Positions 8,134 to 17,478 of a stretch of DNA of 32,167 nucleotides are shown here, in pieces. Source of the DNA: Muricoccus roseus (GTDB lineage: Bacteria; Pseudomonadota; Alphaproteobacteria; Acetobacterales; Acetobacteraceae); NCBI RefSeq assembly GCF_900141905.1, contig NZ_FQZF01000041.1, forward strand, positions 1 to 32,167, given 5' to 3'. The position numbers and the translations under genes were made by a program. Position 1 is the first letter of the stretch. Every line of letters begins with the position of its first letter. The notes below the pieces were generated by a model, which did no database searches, was not told the DNA's origin, and saw only the letters and a program-made list of their open reading frames with translations.

Positions 8134-9039
8134 TCAGCTGAGTGTGCGCCGCCCGCTTAGCGTCACCAGGTCCCGCCGGCCGGTGCGGGCGCCGAGGATG
8201 GCTGCGCCCGCCCCGAGCACGAGGGCGGCGAAGACCCAGAAGGCAGCCATAGAGGCGGCCCGGGCTGCCTCGTCCGCGGCCTCGCGGGCCTTCTGCTCCG
8301 CTTCCTCGGCCGTGCGCCGGGCCTCGGCCTCGAAGCCCTGCACCCGGGTCGCGGCCTCTTCCTCCGTGATGCCGGCCTCGGCCGCGACCAGGCGGTTCAG
8401 CCGGGTGCGGTCGTCACCCGAGAAATTGCCGTTGGTGACCCGCTTGCCGATGAGGCTGGCGATCTCCGCCCCACGCTGCTCCGGCGTCATCCGCGCCGGG
8501 TCGGCCGGGCCGGAAAGGGCGACGCGGGCCCGGTTCACCAGCTCTTCCGGATCCATCTGCGGGACGGCTCCCTGAGCGGCCTGCCCGGCACCGCGCGCGA
8601 TGCCGCCCACGGCGCCGGAGAGGGCGTTCGTCGCCGTATGGGCAGCGCCCGAGACGACGCTGCCCAGCAGCACGGCGGAAACGAGATAGGCGGTTCCCCA
8701 AACCGCCGCGCCATGCAGCGTCGCGTCCGGCGAATCCGAGGTGCCGGAGAGCCGGGCCGCCGCATAGCCGCCGAGGGCCAGGCCGAGCAGGTTGGAGACG
8801 AGCATCCAGATGCTTCCCGCCAGGCCGAAGGTGCTGGCGGAGGGCGTGTCCCGCGCGGTGGGGTCCACCGCGGTCAGCCCGATGGCGAAGCCGAGAAGGT
8901 TCAGCGCCGCCCCGACGGCGATGGCGATCAGCGCCCCCGCGATGATCGCACCCCAGGAAATCCGATGGCTCAGCACCGGCGCTCCCTCGGGGCGGGCGGC
9001 GAGGCTCGGTTGGGATTGGGATTGGATAGAGCCGGACAT
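8134..9039 (-). CDS. Multi-pass membrane protein of unknown function
   Basis: This 301-residue protein starts with a short polar N-terminus. Hydrophobic segments follow near residues 28-52 (GAIIAGALIAIAVGAALNLLGF), 72-95 and 108-132. Next comes a long soluble, charged helical region (about 165-260; EAGITEEEAATRVQGFEAEARR, then alternating Ala/Glu/Lys suited to a coiled coil). A last membrane segment lies near 265-285 and a basic tail follows. The sequence resembles proteins often labelled 'PhnA-like' in Acetobacteraceae and rhizobia, but that label carries no known function and I see no phosphonate link. The gene stands alone between repeat copy 1 and the hairpin at 9177-9208. The ATG is followed by a Ser/Gln-rich start; alternatives are internal only. 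Confidence 0.75.
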   Translation of the reverse strand: MSGSIQSQSQPSLAARPEGAPVLSHRISWGAIIAGALIAIAVGAALNLLGFAIGLTAVDPTARDTPSASTFGLAGSIWMLVSNLLGLALGGYAAARLSGTSDSPDATLHGAAVWGTAYLVSAVLLGSVVSGAAHTATNALSGAVGGIARGAGQAAQGAVPQMDPEELVNRARVALSGPADPARMTPEQRGAEIASLIGKRVTNGNFSGDDRTRLNRLVAAEAGITEEEAATRVQGFEAEARRTAEEAEQKAREAADEAARAASMAAFWVFAALVLGAGAAILGARTGRRDLVTLSGRRTLS

Positions 9040-9176
9040 GATCCTGCGTTCCTCTTGGGGCCAGAAAGGCCCTGCCCGGGGAACGGGGGCCGGTCATGCC
9101 GGTTGCCGCGCGGGGGGCGAGCGGGGCGGCCGCGTGACCTGGAAGGCACGCCGCAGGTTAAGTCCCCCGGAACGCA

Positions 9177-9208
9177 GAAGGCCCCGGCAGTTGCCCGCCG
9201 GGGCCTTC
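9177..9208 (-). terminator. Strong GC hairpin after the liv operon and micro-ORF
   Basis: GAAGGCCCCGGC (9177-9188) and GCCGGGGCCTTC (9197-9208) form a perfect 12-bp stem with an 8-base loop. On the minus strand it follows livK and the micro-ORF; on the same strand it precedes the membrane protein gene at 9039. There is no long T run after it, so it may need Rho or act only as an RNA 3'-end stabiliser, but it is the most obvious terminator candidate for the liv transcript. Confidence 0.6.
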
Positions 9209-9258
9209 CCATCGCGTGGCCGGTTCGCGGCCCGCGTCAAACGGTGACCCGCCGGGGC

Positions 9259-9318
9259 TTAGGCGCCGACGGTGATCCGAGTGGCGGCCGCGAGGACCTG
9301 GTTGATGCGATGAGACAC
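9259..9318 (-). CDS. Candidate micro-ORF, 19 residues, with an exact Shine-Dalgarno sequence
   Basis: A GTG at 9318 opens a 19-codon frame (reads MSHRINQVLAAATRITVGA) ending in TAA at 9259. It is preceded at 7-base spacing by AAAGGAGGTGATC, a full-length match to the anti-Shine-Dalgarno end of 16S rRNA, far stronger than any other site in the window. An in-frame ATG at 9336 would give 25 residues, but the ribosome site would then lie inside the ORF. It sits 58 bp after the livK stop and 50 bp before the hairpin at 9177-9208, so it may be the last cistron of the liv transcript. No family is recognised. It could be a small protein or a translated regulatory leader; expression is unproven. Confidence 0.45.
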   Translation of the reverse strand: MSHRINQVLAAATRITVGA

Positions 9319-9376
9319 CGGATCACCTCCTTTCATGCTGTTGACCAGCCGGAGATGGTGAAGCTTCCCGGAGCCC

Positions 9377-10498
9377 TCAAGACATCTCCGCGTAGCTGCC
9401 GTTCTTCCAGATGTAGAAGACATAGTCCGGCACGGTCACGTCGCCCTTGCGGTCGAAGCTGATCGGGCCGAGCACGGTCTGCCAGGGGCCGCTGGACTTC
9501 ATCGTCTCCGCCACCCGGCGCGGATCGACGGTGTTCGCCTTCTTCGCGGCCTCGGCCCAGATCTGGCCGGCGGCATAGGTGTAGAGAGCGAACCCTTCGG
9601 GATCGATGTTGCGGGCCCTGAAGCGGGCCACCACCTCGGCCGCCGTCGGGCGCTTGCGGGGGTCGGAGGAGAAGGTCATCAGCGTGCCCTCGCCGGCGGC
9701 GCCGCTGATCTGCCAGAACTCGTTCGTCATCAGCGCGTCGCCGCCGATGAGCGTGACGTTCATGCCCTGCTCCTTGGCCTGGCGGACGATCAGCCCGGCC
9801 TCGGTGTGGTAGCCGCCGACATAGATGACATCGACGTTCGCGGCCTTCAGGCGAGAGATCACGGCATTGTAGTCGCGCTCGCCCGGCGTGTAGGCGGCGT
9901 AGATCTGCTCGGTGAGGCCGGCGGCGTTCATCGCCTTCTTCGTCTCGTCCGCCAGGCCCTTGCCATAGGCGGAGTTGTCGTGAAGCACGGCGACGCGCCT
10001 CCCGCGGTAGGTCTCGGCGATGTACTTGCCGGCCACCGCGCCCTGCTGGTCGTCGCGCCCGCAGGTCCGGAAGGTGTTCCAGGCGCCGCTGTCGGTATAG
10101 GCGGGGTTGGTGGAGGCTGGGCTGATCTGCAGCACGCCCTCCTCGGTATAGACCTTGCTGGCGGGGATGGAGGAGCCGGAGCAGTAATGCCCGAGCACCA
10201 CCCGCACCTGCCGCCCCGCGAGCTGGTTGGCGACCGACACGGCCTGGCGCGGGTCGCAGGCATCGTCGCCCGTCTCCAGCACGAGCTGCTGGCCGAGCAC
10301 GCCGCCTGCGGCGTTCAGGTCGGTCACCAGCTGGGTCGCGCCCTCGCGCATCTGCGCGCCGAAGGTGGCGTTCGCGCCGGTCAGCGGCCCCGCCATGGCG
10401 ATGCGGATGGTGCGCGCCTGCGCGAGGGCAGCACCTGCGGTGAGGATGGTGGGGGCCGCGACCGTGGCCCCCAGGAGAGTGCGGCGCTGGATCGTCAT
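9377..10498 (-). CDS. livK: Branched-chain amino acid-type ABC transporter substrate-binding protein
   Basis: This 373-residue periplasmic receptor is of the type I (Leu/Ile/Val-binding) fold. An export signal (QRRTLLGATVAAPTILTAGAALAQA) is followed by the family opening IRIAMAGPLTGANATFGAQM. Then come GDDACDPRQAVSVANQL, the hinge region VAVLHDNSAYGKGLAD and a DVIYVGGYHTEAGLI strand. The twin arginines suggest possible Tat export. It is the last structural gene of livHMGFK; its start is 60 bp after the livF stop and carries a GGAGG site. Liv-type receptors in alphaproteobacteria also bind aromatic or dicarboxylic acids, and the catabolic neighbours make an acid ligand plausible. Confidence 0.93.
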   Translation of the reverse strand: MTIQRRTLLGATVAAPTILTAGAALAQARTIRIAMAGPLTGANATFGAQMREGATQLVTDLNAAGGVLGQQLVLETGDDACDPRQAVSVANQLAGRQVRVVLGHYCSGSSIPASKVYTEEGVLQISPASTNPAYTDSGAWNTFRTCGRDDQQGAVAGKYIAETYRGRRVAVLHDNSAYGKGLADETKKAMNAAGLTEQIYAAYTPGERDYNAVISRLKAANVDVIYVGGYHTEAGLIVRQAKEQGMNVTLIGGDALMTNEFWQISGAAGEGTLMTFSSDPRKRPTAAEVVARFRARNIDPEGFALYTYAAGQIWAEAAKKANTVDPRRVAETMKSSGPWQTVLGPISFDRKGDVTVPDYVFYIWKNGSYAEMS

Positions 10499-10558
10499 GT
10501 CTCTGAAGCCTCCGTTGGTACGGTTGGGTAAGAGCCTAGAACCGCGCTGCTCCAGGCT

Positions 10559-11350
10559 TCAATGGGTTCCGAGATAGGCGTCCCGGATCTCGGGCCGGGC
10601 GAGCAGCTCCGCCCCGGTGCCCTCCAGGGTGATGCGGCCGGTGACGAGGACATAGCCCCGATGGGCCAGGCGCAGCGCCTGGTTCGCATTCTGCTCGACC
10701 AGCAGCACGGTCAGCCCCGTTTCGGCATTCAACGTGCGGATCGCGGAGAAGATCTGCCGCACCACCAGCGGCGCGAGGCCGAGCGAGGGTTCGTCGAGCA
10801 GCAGCAGGCGGGGCCGGGACATCAGCGCGCGGGCGATGGCGAGCATCTGCTGCTCCCCGCCCGAGAGCGTGCCGCCGCGCTGCGCCTCGCGCTCCTTCAG
10901 CCGGGGAAAGAGGGTGAAGGCCTGCTCCAGCCCGGGGGCCGGATCCACCCCCATGGCCTGGGCACCCATCAGCAGGTTCTCGCGCACGGACATGCGCGGG
11001 AAGATCCGCCGGCCCTCCGGCGACTGGGCGATGCCCGCGCGCGCGATCTGGTGCATCGGCAGGCCCGTGATGTCGCGCCCCTCGAAGGTGATCCGGCCGG
11101 AGCGGGCCCGCGGGCTGCCGAAGATGGTCATCAGAAGGGTGGACTTCCCGGCGCCGTTGGCGCCGATCAGCGTCACGATCTCCCCTGGCTCCACATGGAT
11201 GGACACGCCCTTCAGCGCCTCCACGGCGCCATAGGCGGCGGTCACGCCCTCCATGGCCAGCATCGCGGTCCTGGCGCCTGAGCTCGGCGTCACGCCTTCG
11301 GCGCGCGGGCTGAGAACCGCGCCGCCGGCGCTTCCCGGGGCGGCGCTCAT
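10559..11350 (-). CDS. livF: Liv-type ABC transporter ATP-binding protein LivF
   Basis: This 263-residue ATPase is one of the two nucleotide-binding subunits of the HAAT importer. Walker A is GANGAGKST (63-71), the signature is LSGGEQQML, and Walker B is RLLLLDEPSLGLAPL. The LivF hallmarks AQSPEGRRIFPRMSVRENLLMGA and VLLVEQNANQAL are clear. The core family sequence starts at MLAMEGVTAAYGAVEAL (about residue 30). The ATG at 11350 overlaps the livG stop as ATGA and adds an unusual 29-residue low-complexity Ala/Gly/Ser lead. An internal start near residue 30 is possible, but coupling supports the long form. Confidence 0.93.
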   Translation of the reverse strand: MSAAPGSAGGAVLSPRAEGVTPSSGARTAMLAMEGVTAAYGAVEALKGVSIHVEPGEIVTLIGANGAGKSTLLMTIFGSPRARSGRITFEGRDITGLPMHQIARAGIAQSPEGRRIFPRMSVRENLLMGAQAMGVDPAPGLEQAFTLFPRLKEREAQRGGTLSGGEQQMLAIARALMSRPRLLLLDEPSLGLAPLVVRQIFSAIRTLNAETGLTVLLVEQNANQALRLAHRGYVLVTGRITLEGTGAELLARPEIRDAYLGTH

Positions 11351-12191
11351 GCCGCGCCCTCCATGGGGGCGGGGGTCTCGTCCTCGTCGCCCTCGCCGAG
11401 ATAGGCGGCGATCACCTTCTCGTCGGCGCGGATCTGGGCGGGGGTCCCGTCCGCGATCTTCTTGCCATGGTCCAGCACCACGATGTGGTCGGAAATCCGC
11501 ATCACCACGCCCATGTCGTGCTCGATCAGCAGGATGGAGCAGCCGCTGTCCCGGATCAGCCGGATCAGCTGCGCCAGCTCCTCGGCCTCGCGGGGGTTGA
11601 GGCCCGCGGCGGGTTCGTCGAGGCAGAGCAGCACGGGATCGGTGCACATAGCGCGCGCGATCTCGAGGCGGCGCTGCGCGCCATAGGGCAGGCTGCCGGC
11701 CGCATCATCCGCGCGGTCCATCAGCCGCGTCGCCTCCAGCCAGTGCTTCGCGCGCTCCACCGCCTCGCGCTCCGCGGCGCGGTAGCGGCCGAGGCCGAGC
11801 ACGGCCGCGATGCCGAAGCCCGTGGCCGCCTGCAGCCGGTTGTGCTGCGCGACCAGCAGGTTCTCCAGCACCGTCATGCCGGGAAACAGGCGGATGTTCT
11901 GGAAGGTGCGGGCGACCCCGGCCTGGGCGATGCGGTGCCCGGGCGTCGTGTGTAGCGCCCGCCGGCCGTCCCGCCCGTGCAGCAGGATCTCGCCCGCGCT
12001 GGGCGTGTAGAAGCCGGTGATGAGGTTGAAGACGGTGGTCTTGCCCGCGCCGTTCGGGCCGATCACGGCCGTGATGTCGCCGGCGGCGGCCTCGAAGGAG
12101 ACGTGATCCACGGCGGTCAGCCCGCCGAAGCGCATGACCAGCTCTTGGACCTGAAGGATGGGCGCGTTCCGCGCGGGGAGGATGGGCGTGC

Positions 12192-12195
<4 letters not shown>
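11347..12195 (-). CDS. livG: Liv-type ABC transporter ATP-binding protein LivG
   Basis: This 282-residue ATPase subunit carries Walker A GPNGAGKTT (46-54), the LivG landmark GVARTFQNIRLFPGMTVLENLLVAQHN, and Walker B LLCLDEPAAGLNPRE. It also has the switch segment LIEHDMGVVMRISDHIVVLDHGKKIADG. The signature motif is the LivG variant LPYGAQRRLEIARA rather than LSGGQ, which is normal for the family. It pairs with LivF on the LivHM membrane complex. Start and stop each overlap the neighbouring gene by 4 nt (ATGA), so livM, livG and livF are translationally coupled. A short acidic tail (GEGDEDETPAP) ends the protein. Confidence 0.94.
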
Positions 12196-13585
<1,390 letters not shown>

Positions 13586-13589
<4 letters not shown>

Positions 13590-14500
13590 ACCTTCTCCAC
13601 CTCCGCGCGGCCGAGCAGGCCGGTCGGCATGAAGACAAGGGTGATGACGAGGATCACGAAGGTCGCCACGTCCTTGTACTGCACGGAGAAATAGGCGCTC
13701 CAGAAGGTCTCGATCAGCCCGATCAGCAATCCGCCCAGCACCGCCCCGGGCAGGGATCCGATGCCGCCGAAGACCGCGGCGGTGAAGGCCTTCACCCCCA
13801 CGAGGAAGCCGTCGCTGAAATGCACCACGCCGTAGCGCAGCAGGTACATGGTCCCCGCCACCGCCGCCAGCGCCGCGCCGATGACGAAGGTGATGCTGAT
13901 GGTGCGGTCGGTATCGATGCCCAGGAGCCCGGCCATCTTCCGGTCCTGCTCGCAGGCGCGCATGGCGCGCCCGAGCGATGTCTTCGTGACCAGCCAGGTG
14001 AAGATGGCCAGCACGGCAAGCGTCACCACCACGATCAGCGCCTGCATGGTGGAGATGGACACCGCGAAGCCGTTCCCGTGCCACAGCTCGACGCTGCCCG
14101 TGACCACGGATTCGATCGGCTTCGCCCGCGCGCCCTGGGCCACCTGCACGTAGTTCTGGAGCACGATCGACATGCCGATGGCGCTGATCAGCGGCGCCAG
14201 GCGGAACGAGCCGCGCAGCGGCCGGTAGGCCACCCGCTCCACCGACCAGCCGTAGAGGGCGGTGACGGCCATGGAGACCAGCAGCACGAGCAGGATCGCC
14301 CCCGGCCCGGCGCCCCATCCCCCCGTGGTGAGAAGGACGAAGGAGATGAGCGAGACGAAGGCGCCCACCATGAAGATGTCGCCATGGGCGAAATTGATCA
14401 TGCCGATGATCCCGTAGACCATCGTGTAGCCCACCGCGATCAATCCATAGATCATGCCCAGCGCGACACCGTTGATCAGCTGCTGCAGGGCATAGGCCAA
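13586..14500 (-). CDS. livH: Liv-type ABC transporter permease LivH (TTG start)
   Basis: This 304-residue permease starts AYALQQLINGVALGMIYG directly after the initiator, as LivH proteins do. It continues with GYTMVYGIIGMINFAHGDIF, the family signature. The EAA loop is RAMRACEQDRKMAGLLGIDTDRTI and the C-terminus FMPTGLLGRAEVEKV. I chose the TTG at 14500: it lies 7 bases after a GGAG site and gives the family length. The in-frame ATG at 14581 would prepend 27 non-LivH residues encoded by a strong hairpin. It is the first gene of the livHMGFK operon and may be co-transcribed with the two reductase genes upstream on the same strand (105 bp gap). Confidence 0.9.
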
Positions 14501-14513
14501 GCGCGGTCTCCGT

Positions 14514-14556
14514 CGTTCCGGGCCGGTTTTTTCCGGCGGTGAAGCATCCCGGAACG
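14514..14556 (-). promoter_or_regulatory. Nested hairpin in the livH leader
   Basis: CGTTCCGGG (14514-14522) pairs perfectly with CCCGGAACG (14548-14556). Inside lies a second stem, CCGG/CCGG around six T's (14523-14536). On the minus strand it ends 13 bp before the livH TTG, next to the ribosome site. It could be an attenuator, a terminator for the upstream reductase genes, or an RNA stabiliser for the liv transcript. No alternative antiterminator pairing was found by eye. Confidence 0.5.
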
Positions 14557-14605
14557 AGGCTACGCCGGGGGCGCGCGCCAAGTAAACGGGGCGCGCGCCG
14601 GCTCC

Positions 14606-15166
14606 TCAGCCCTTGATGCGCAGCGCCCAGTCCCGCAGCGCCACCACCAGCTGGGCGATGAAGCCCCGGGTCGCCTCGTCGGTCAGCCGGCCCGCCGCAT
14701 CCACCTTGCCGCCGGACTGGGCGATGAAGACCTCCGGCTTGTTCAGCGGATAGGCGTTGAGGAAGACGCACATCTTCCGCAGGTCGTATTGCGCCCGCGC
14801 CGTGCCCAGCAGCCCCTGGCTGGCCCCCATGATGCCGATCGGCTTATTGTCGAAGGGCTGCTCCGGTGGGCGGGAGGCCCAGTCGATGGCGTTCTTGAGC
14901 ACGCCGGGGATGGAGTAGTTGTATTCCGGCGTCGCGATCAGCACGGCATCCGCCTCGCGCACGGCCTGGCGGAAGGCCTCCACGGAGGAGGGGTAGCCCG
15001 AGCCGGTGCGGAGGTCGTCGTCATAGGGCGGGATGTCCCGCAGCCCCTCGAAGATCGTCACCCGCACCCCTTCGGGCGCCAGCTCCGCCGCGGCGCGCAG
15101 GGCGGCGCTGTTGTGAGACCCGCGCCGGAGGCTGCCGGAAAGGCCGAGGATCTTGAATTCGCTCAT
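14606..15166 (-). CDS. NADPH-dependent FMN reductase (ChrR/flavodoxin-fold quinone reductase type)
   Basis: This 186-residue flavoprotein has the FMN phosphate loop GSLRRGSHN (11-19) and the isoalloxazine-contact motif TPEYNYSIPGVLKNAIDW (79-96), both diagnostic of the NADPH:FMN/quinone reductase family (PF03358). These soluble dimers reduce quinones, chromate, azo dyes or free flavin. It lies 24 bp downstream of maleylacetate reductase on the same strand, so the two are probably co-transcribed. That context makes quinone reduction or flavin supply during aromatic-ring degradation a reasonable hypothesis, but nothing in the sequence fixes the electron acceptor. Confidence 0.93.
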   Translation of the reverse strand: MSEFKILGLSGSLRRGSHNSAALRAAAELAPEGVRVTIFEGLRDIPPYDDDLRTGSGYPSSVEAFRQAVREADAVLIATPEYNYSIPGVLKNAIDWASRPPEQPFDNKPIGIMGASQGLLGTARAQYDLRKMCVFLNAYPLNKPEVFIAQSGGKVDAAGRLTDEATRGFIAQLVVALRDWALRIKG

Positions 15167-15190
15167 CGTCGATGATGTCTCCCGAAGGGT

Positions 15191-16270
15191 TCAGCCAGGC
15201 TCCGCCACCGGCGGCTCCCCGTGCAACGCGCGGGCGAGCAGGGCGGCGACGCCCGCCTCGGTCACGGGGCGTGGATTGGCATAGGGGCTGGCGGTCGCCA
15301 GAGCGACGGCGCGCGGCAGATCCGCCGCCCGCAGCCCCAGCGCCGCCAGGGAAGACGGCACGCCCAGCCGCCGGGCCAGGGTCCAGAGCCCTCCGGCGGC
15401 GTCCGGCGCACCCAGGGCGCGGGCGATGCGCGCCATGGCCTCGGGCGCGGCCGGGGCGTTGAACGCTGCCGCATGAGGCAGGATCACCGCATGCGTTTCG
15501 GCATGGGGCAGGTCGAAGCCGCCGCCCAGCGCGTGGCAGAGCTTGTGGTGCAGCCCCATCGTCGCCTGCCCCAGCACCGTGCCGCAGAGCCAGGCGCCCA
15601 TGAGCGCCTCGGCCCGCGCCGCCGGGTCGCGCGGCGCGGCCAGGATACGGGGCAGCGCGGCCGCGAGCGCGCGGATGCCCTCCTCGGCCATCAGCGCCGT
15701 GACCGGCGTGCCGTCGGGCGCGTAGAGCACCTCCACCGCATGGGCGATGGCGTTCAGCCCGGAAACGGCGGAGACGCCGGGGGGCAGATCGAGGGTGAGG
15801 AGGGGATCATAGACGACCAGGCGCGGTAGCACGCGCGCGTCGCGCCCCGTGCTCTTCGCGCCGTCCCGCGTGAGCCCCCAGATCGTGGTGTTCTCGGAGC
15901 CCGAATAGGTGGTGGGGAGCGCGACGACGGGCAGCCCGGACGACAGCGCCACCGCCTTGCCCAGGCCGATGGCGCTGCCTCCGCCGACCGCCAGCACCGC
16001 ATCCGCGCCCCGCTCGGCCGCCCGCGCCGTGGCGGCCTCGGCCAGGGCGACGGGAACATGCATCCGCGCCTCGGCATGCAGCCCGGCCCCCTGCGCGCCG
16101 ATCTCCGCCAGCACCCGCTCGCCCAGCGCGCGCTGCCCCGGGGTGGAGAGGACCAGCACCCGGCGCAGGCCCATGCCCTCCAGCTCCGCCGGCAGGCGTT
16201 CCAGGCTGCCCGCGCCGAACACCACGCGCTGCACAGGCGGCGCATGCACGAAGGCCAGGGGCGTGGTCAC
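15191..16270 (-). CDS. Maleylacetate reductase (iron-alcohol-dehydrogenase family)
   Basis: This 359-residue enzyme probably reduces maleylacetate to 3-oxoadipate with NAD(P)H, the step that brings (chloro)hydroxyquinol or chlorocatechol degradation into the oxoadipate pathway. Visible signatures are the dinucleotide loop GGGSAIGLGKA (96-106), the family motif PTTYSGSENTTIWGLT (119-134) and GLNAIAHAVE with H177. The metal/active-site histidines are in GLHHKLCHALGGGF and LPHAETH (241-260). GTG at 16270 gives the family length; the longer open frame upstream is not family-like. It is divergent from a Bug receptor gene across 215 bp in which I see no clear operator. No ring-cleavage dioxygenase is in the window. 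Confidence 0.9.
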   Translation of the reverse strand: MTTPLAFVHAPPVQRVVFGAGSLERLPAELEGMGLRRVLVLSTPGQRALGERVLAEIGAQGAGLHAEARMHVPVALAEAATARAAERGADAVLAVGGGSAIGLGKAVALSSGLPVVALPTTYSGSENTTIWGLTRDGAKSTGRDARVLPRLVVYDPLLTLDLPPGVSAVSGLNAIAHAVEVLYAPDGTPVTALMAEEGIRALAAALPRILAAPRDPAARAEALMGAWLCGTVLGQATMGLHHKLCHALGGGFDLPHAETHAVILPHAAAFNAPAAPEAMARIARALGAPDAAGGLWTLARRLGVPSSLAALGLRAADLPRAVALATASPYANPRPVTEAGVAALLARALHGEPPVAEPG

Positions 16271-16485
16271 GCCATGCGCCCCTTCGGCATGGGCGCCGGT
16301 TGCCCGCCCGCTTCCTCGCCCATCCGTTTCCTGTTCCGGTTCTTTTCCCCGCCAGGATAGGCCGCCCTCGTCACCCTGGCGATACGAAGCGCTTGACCGC
16401 CCCTGCGGCGACCCTCCCCAATCCGGAACGGCCGCCGGATGCGACACTTCCGCCAAGGAAGGGCAAGGGGCCGGGAGGAGAGTCC

Positions 16486-17478
16486 ATGCCCCGTTCCAAG
16501 CCCGTGGCGCGCCGCGCCGCGCTCGGCCTGCTGGCCCTGCCGCTGATCCGGCCCTCCGGGGCCTCCGCCCAGCCACGCTGGCCGGACCGGCCGATCCGCT
16601 TCATCCAGGGCTTCGGGCCGGGTGGCACCACCGACATCGTCGCGCGCCTGATTGCCCCGTCGCTCGCCGCCCAGCTCGGCCAGCCCGTGGTGGTGGAGAA
16701 CCGCCCCGGCGCCGGCGGCACCCTGGCCGCCGAGGGGCTGGCCCGCGCGCGGGATGGGCACACGCTCATGCTCATCAACAACGGCTATGCCGTCTCCGCC
16801 GCCCTCTACCGCCGCCTTCCCTACGACCCGCTGGCGGATGTGGAGCCGGTGGCGATGGTGGCCTCGGTCGGTCTGGTGCTGCTCGCGGGGACCGGCCCGG
16901 AGGCGCCGCGCGACATGGCGGAGCTGCTCCGCCGCGCGAAGCCCTCGCCCGATGTGCTGCATGTGGCGACCGTGGGCGTCGGCAGCACCCAGCACTTCGT
17001 CGCCGAGGCCATCCAGTCCGCGGCTGGGATGCGCTTCACTCATGTCCCCTATCGCGGCACGCCTGCCGCCCTCGTCGCCCTGCGCAACGGGGAGGTGGAG
17101 CTGGTGGTGGAGCCCGCCTCCTCCGTGCTCGGCCAGATCCGGGGCGGCGAGGCGCGGCCGCTGGCCATCACCTCGCGCGAGAGGTCCCCGCTGCTGCCGG
17201 ATGTGCCGACGGTCGCGGAGCTGCTGGGGGCGCCGGACTTCGACATCCAGACCTGGTACGCCATCGCCGTTCCCGCCGGCACGCCGCCCGAGAGCATCGC
17301 CCGGATCACCGAGGCGACCGGGGCCGCGCTGGCCGACCCGGCGCTGCGCACCCGCCTCGGGGAGCTGGGCCTGGCGCCTCGCGCCGCCATCCCTCCGGCG
17401 GCGGTGAAGGCCGCGGTGCATGCCGAGATCACCCGCTGGGCCGGGGTGATCAAGCGGACCGGGATGGAGCGACCCTAG
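16486..17478 (+). CDS. Bug/TctC-type tripartite tricarboxylate receptor (first copy)
   Basis: This is a 330-residue periplasmic solute receptor of the Bug family. The signal peptide (RRAALGLLALPLIRPSGASA) is followed by WPDRPIRFIQGFGPGGTTDIVAR, the first carboxylate-binding loop. Then comes PVVVENRPGAGGTLAAEGLAR, the family hallmark, and later VGVGSTQHFVAEA and FTHVPYRGTPAALVAL. Ligands of the family are mostly di- and tricarboxylates or aromatic acids. The ATG at 16486 follows GGGAGGAG. No TctA/TctB membrane genes are near, so it is an orphan receptor that must share a permease or act as a sensor. Its stop touches the stop of the convergent ModA-like gene with no gap. Confidence 0.93.
   Translation: MPRSKPVARRAALGLLALPLIRPSGASAQPRWPDRPIRFIQGFGPGGTTDIVARLIAPSLAAQLGQPVVVENRPGAGGTLAAEGLARARDGHTLMLINNGYAVSAALYRRLPYDPLADVEPVAMVASVGLVLLAGTGPEAPRDMAELLRRAKPSPDVLHVATVGVGSTQHFVAEAIQSAAGMRFTHVPYRGTPAALVALRNGEVELVVEPASSVLGQIRGGEARPLAITSRERSPLLPDVPTVAELLGAPDFDIQTWYAIAVPAGTPPESIARITEATGAALADPALRTRLGELGLAPRAAIPPAAVKAAVHAEITRWAGVIKRTGMERP

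Noticed and set aside
8134-9039. Phosphonate function for the 'PhnA-like' membrane protein
   Set aside because: It has membrane segments and no zinc-ribbon; the label has no functional basis and no phosphonate genes are nearby.
9320-9334. GGATCACCTCCTTTC, identical to the 3' end of 16S rRNA
   Set aside because: Only about 15 bases match and the preceding rRNA helix is absent. On the other strand it is a perfect ribosome-binding site for the micro-ORF, so it is not an rRNA fragment.
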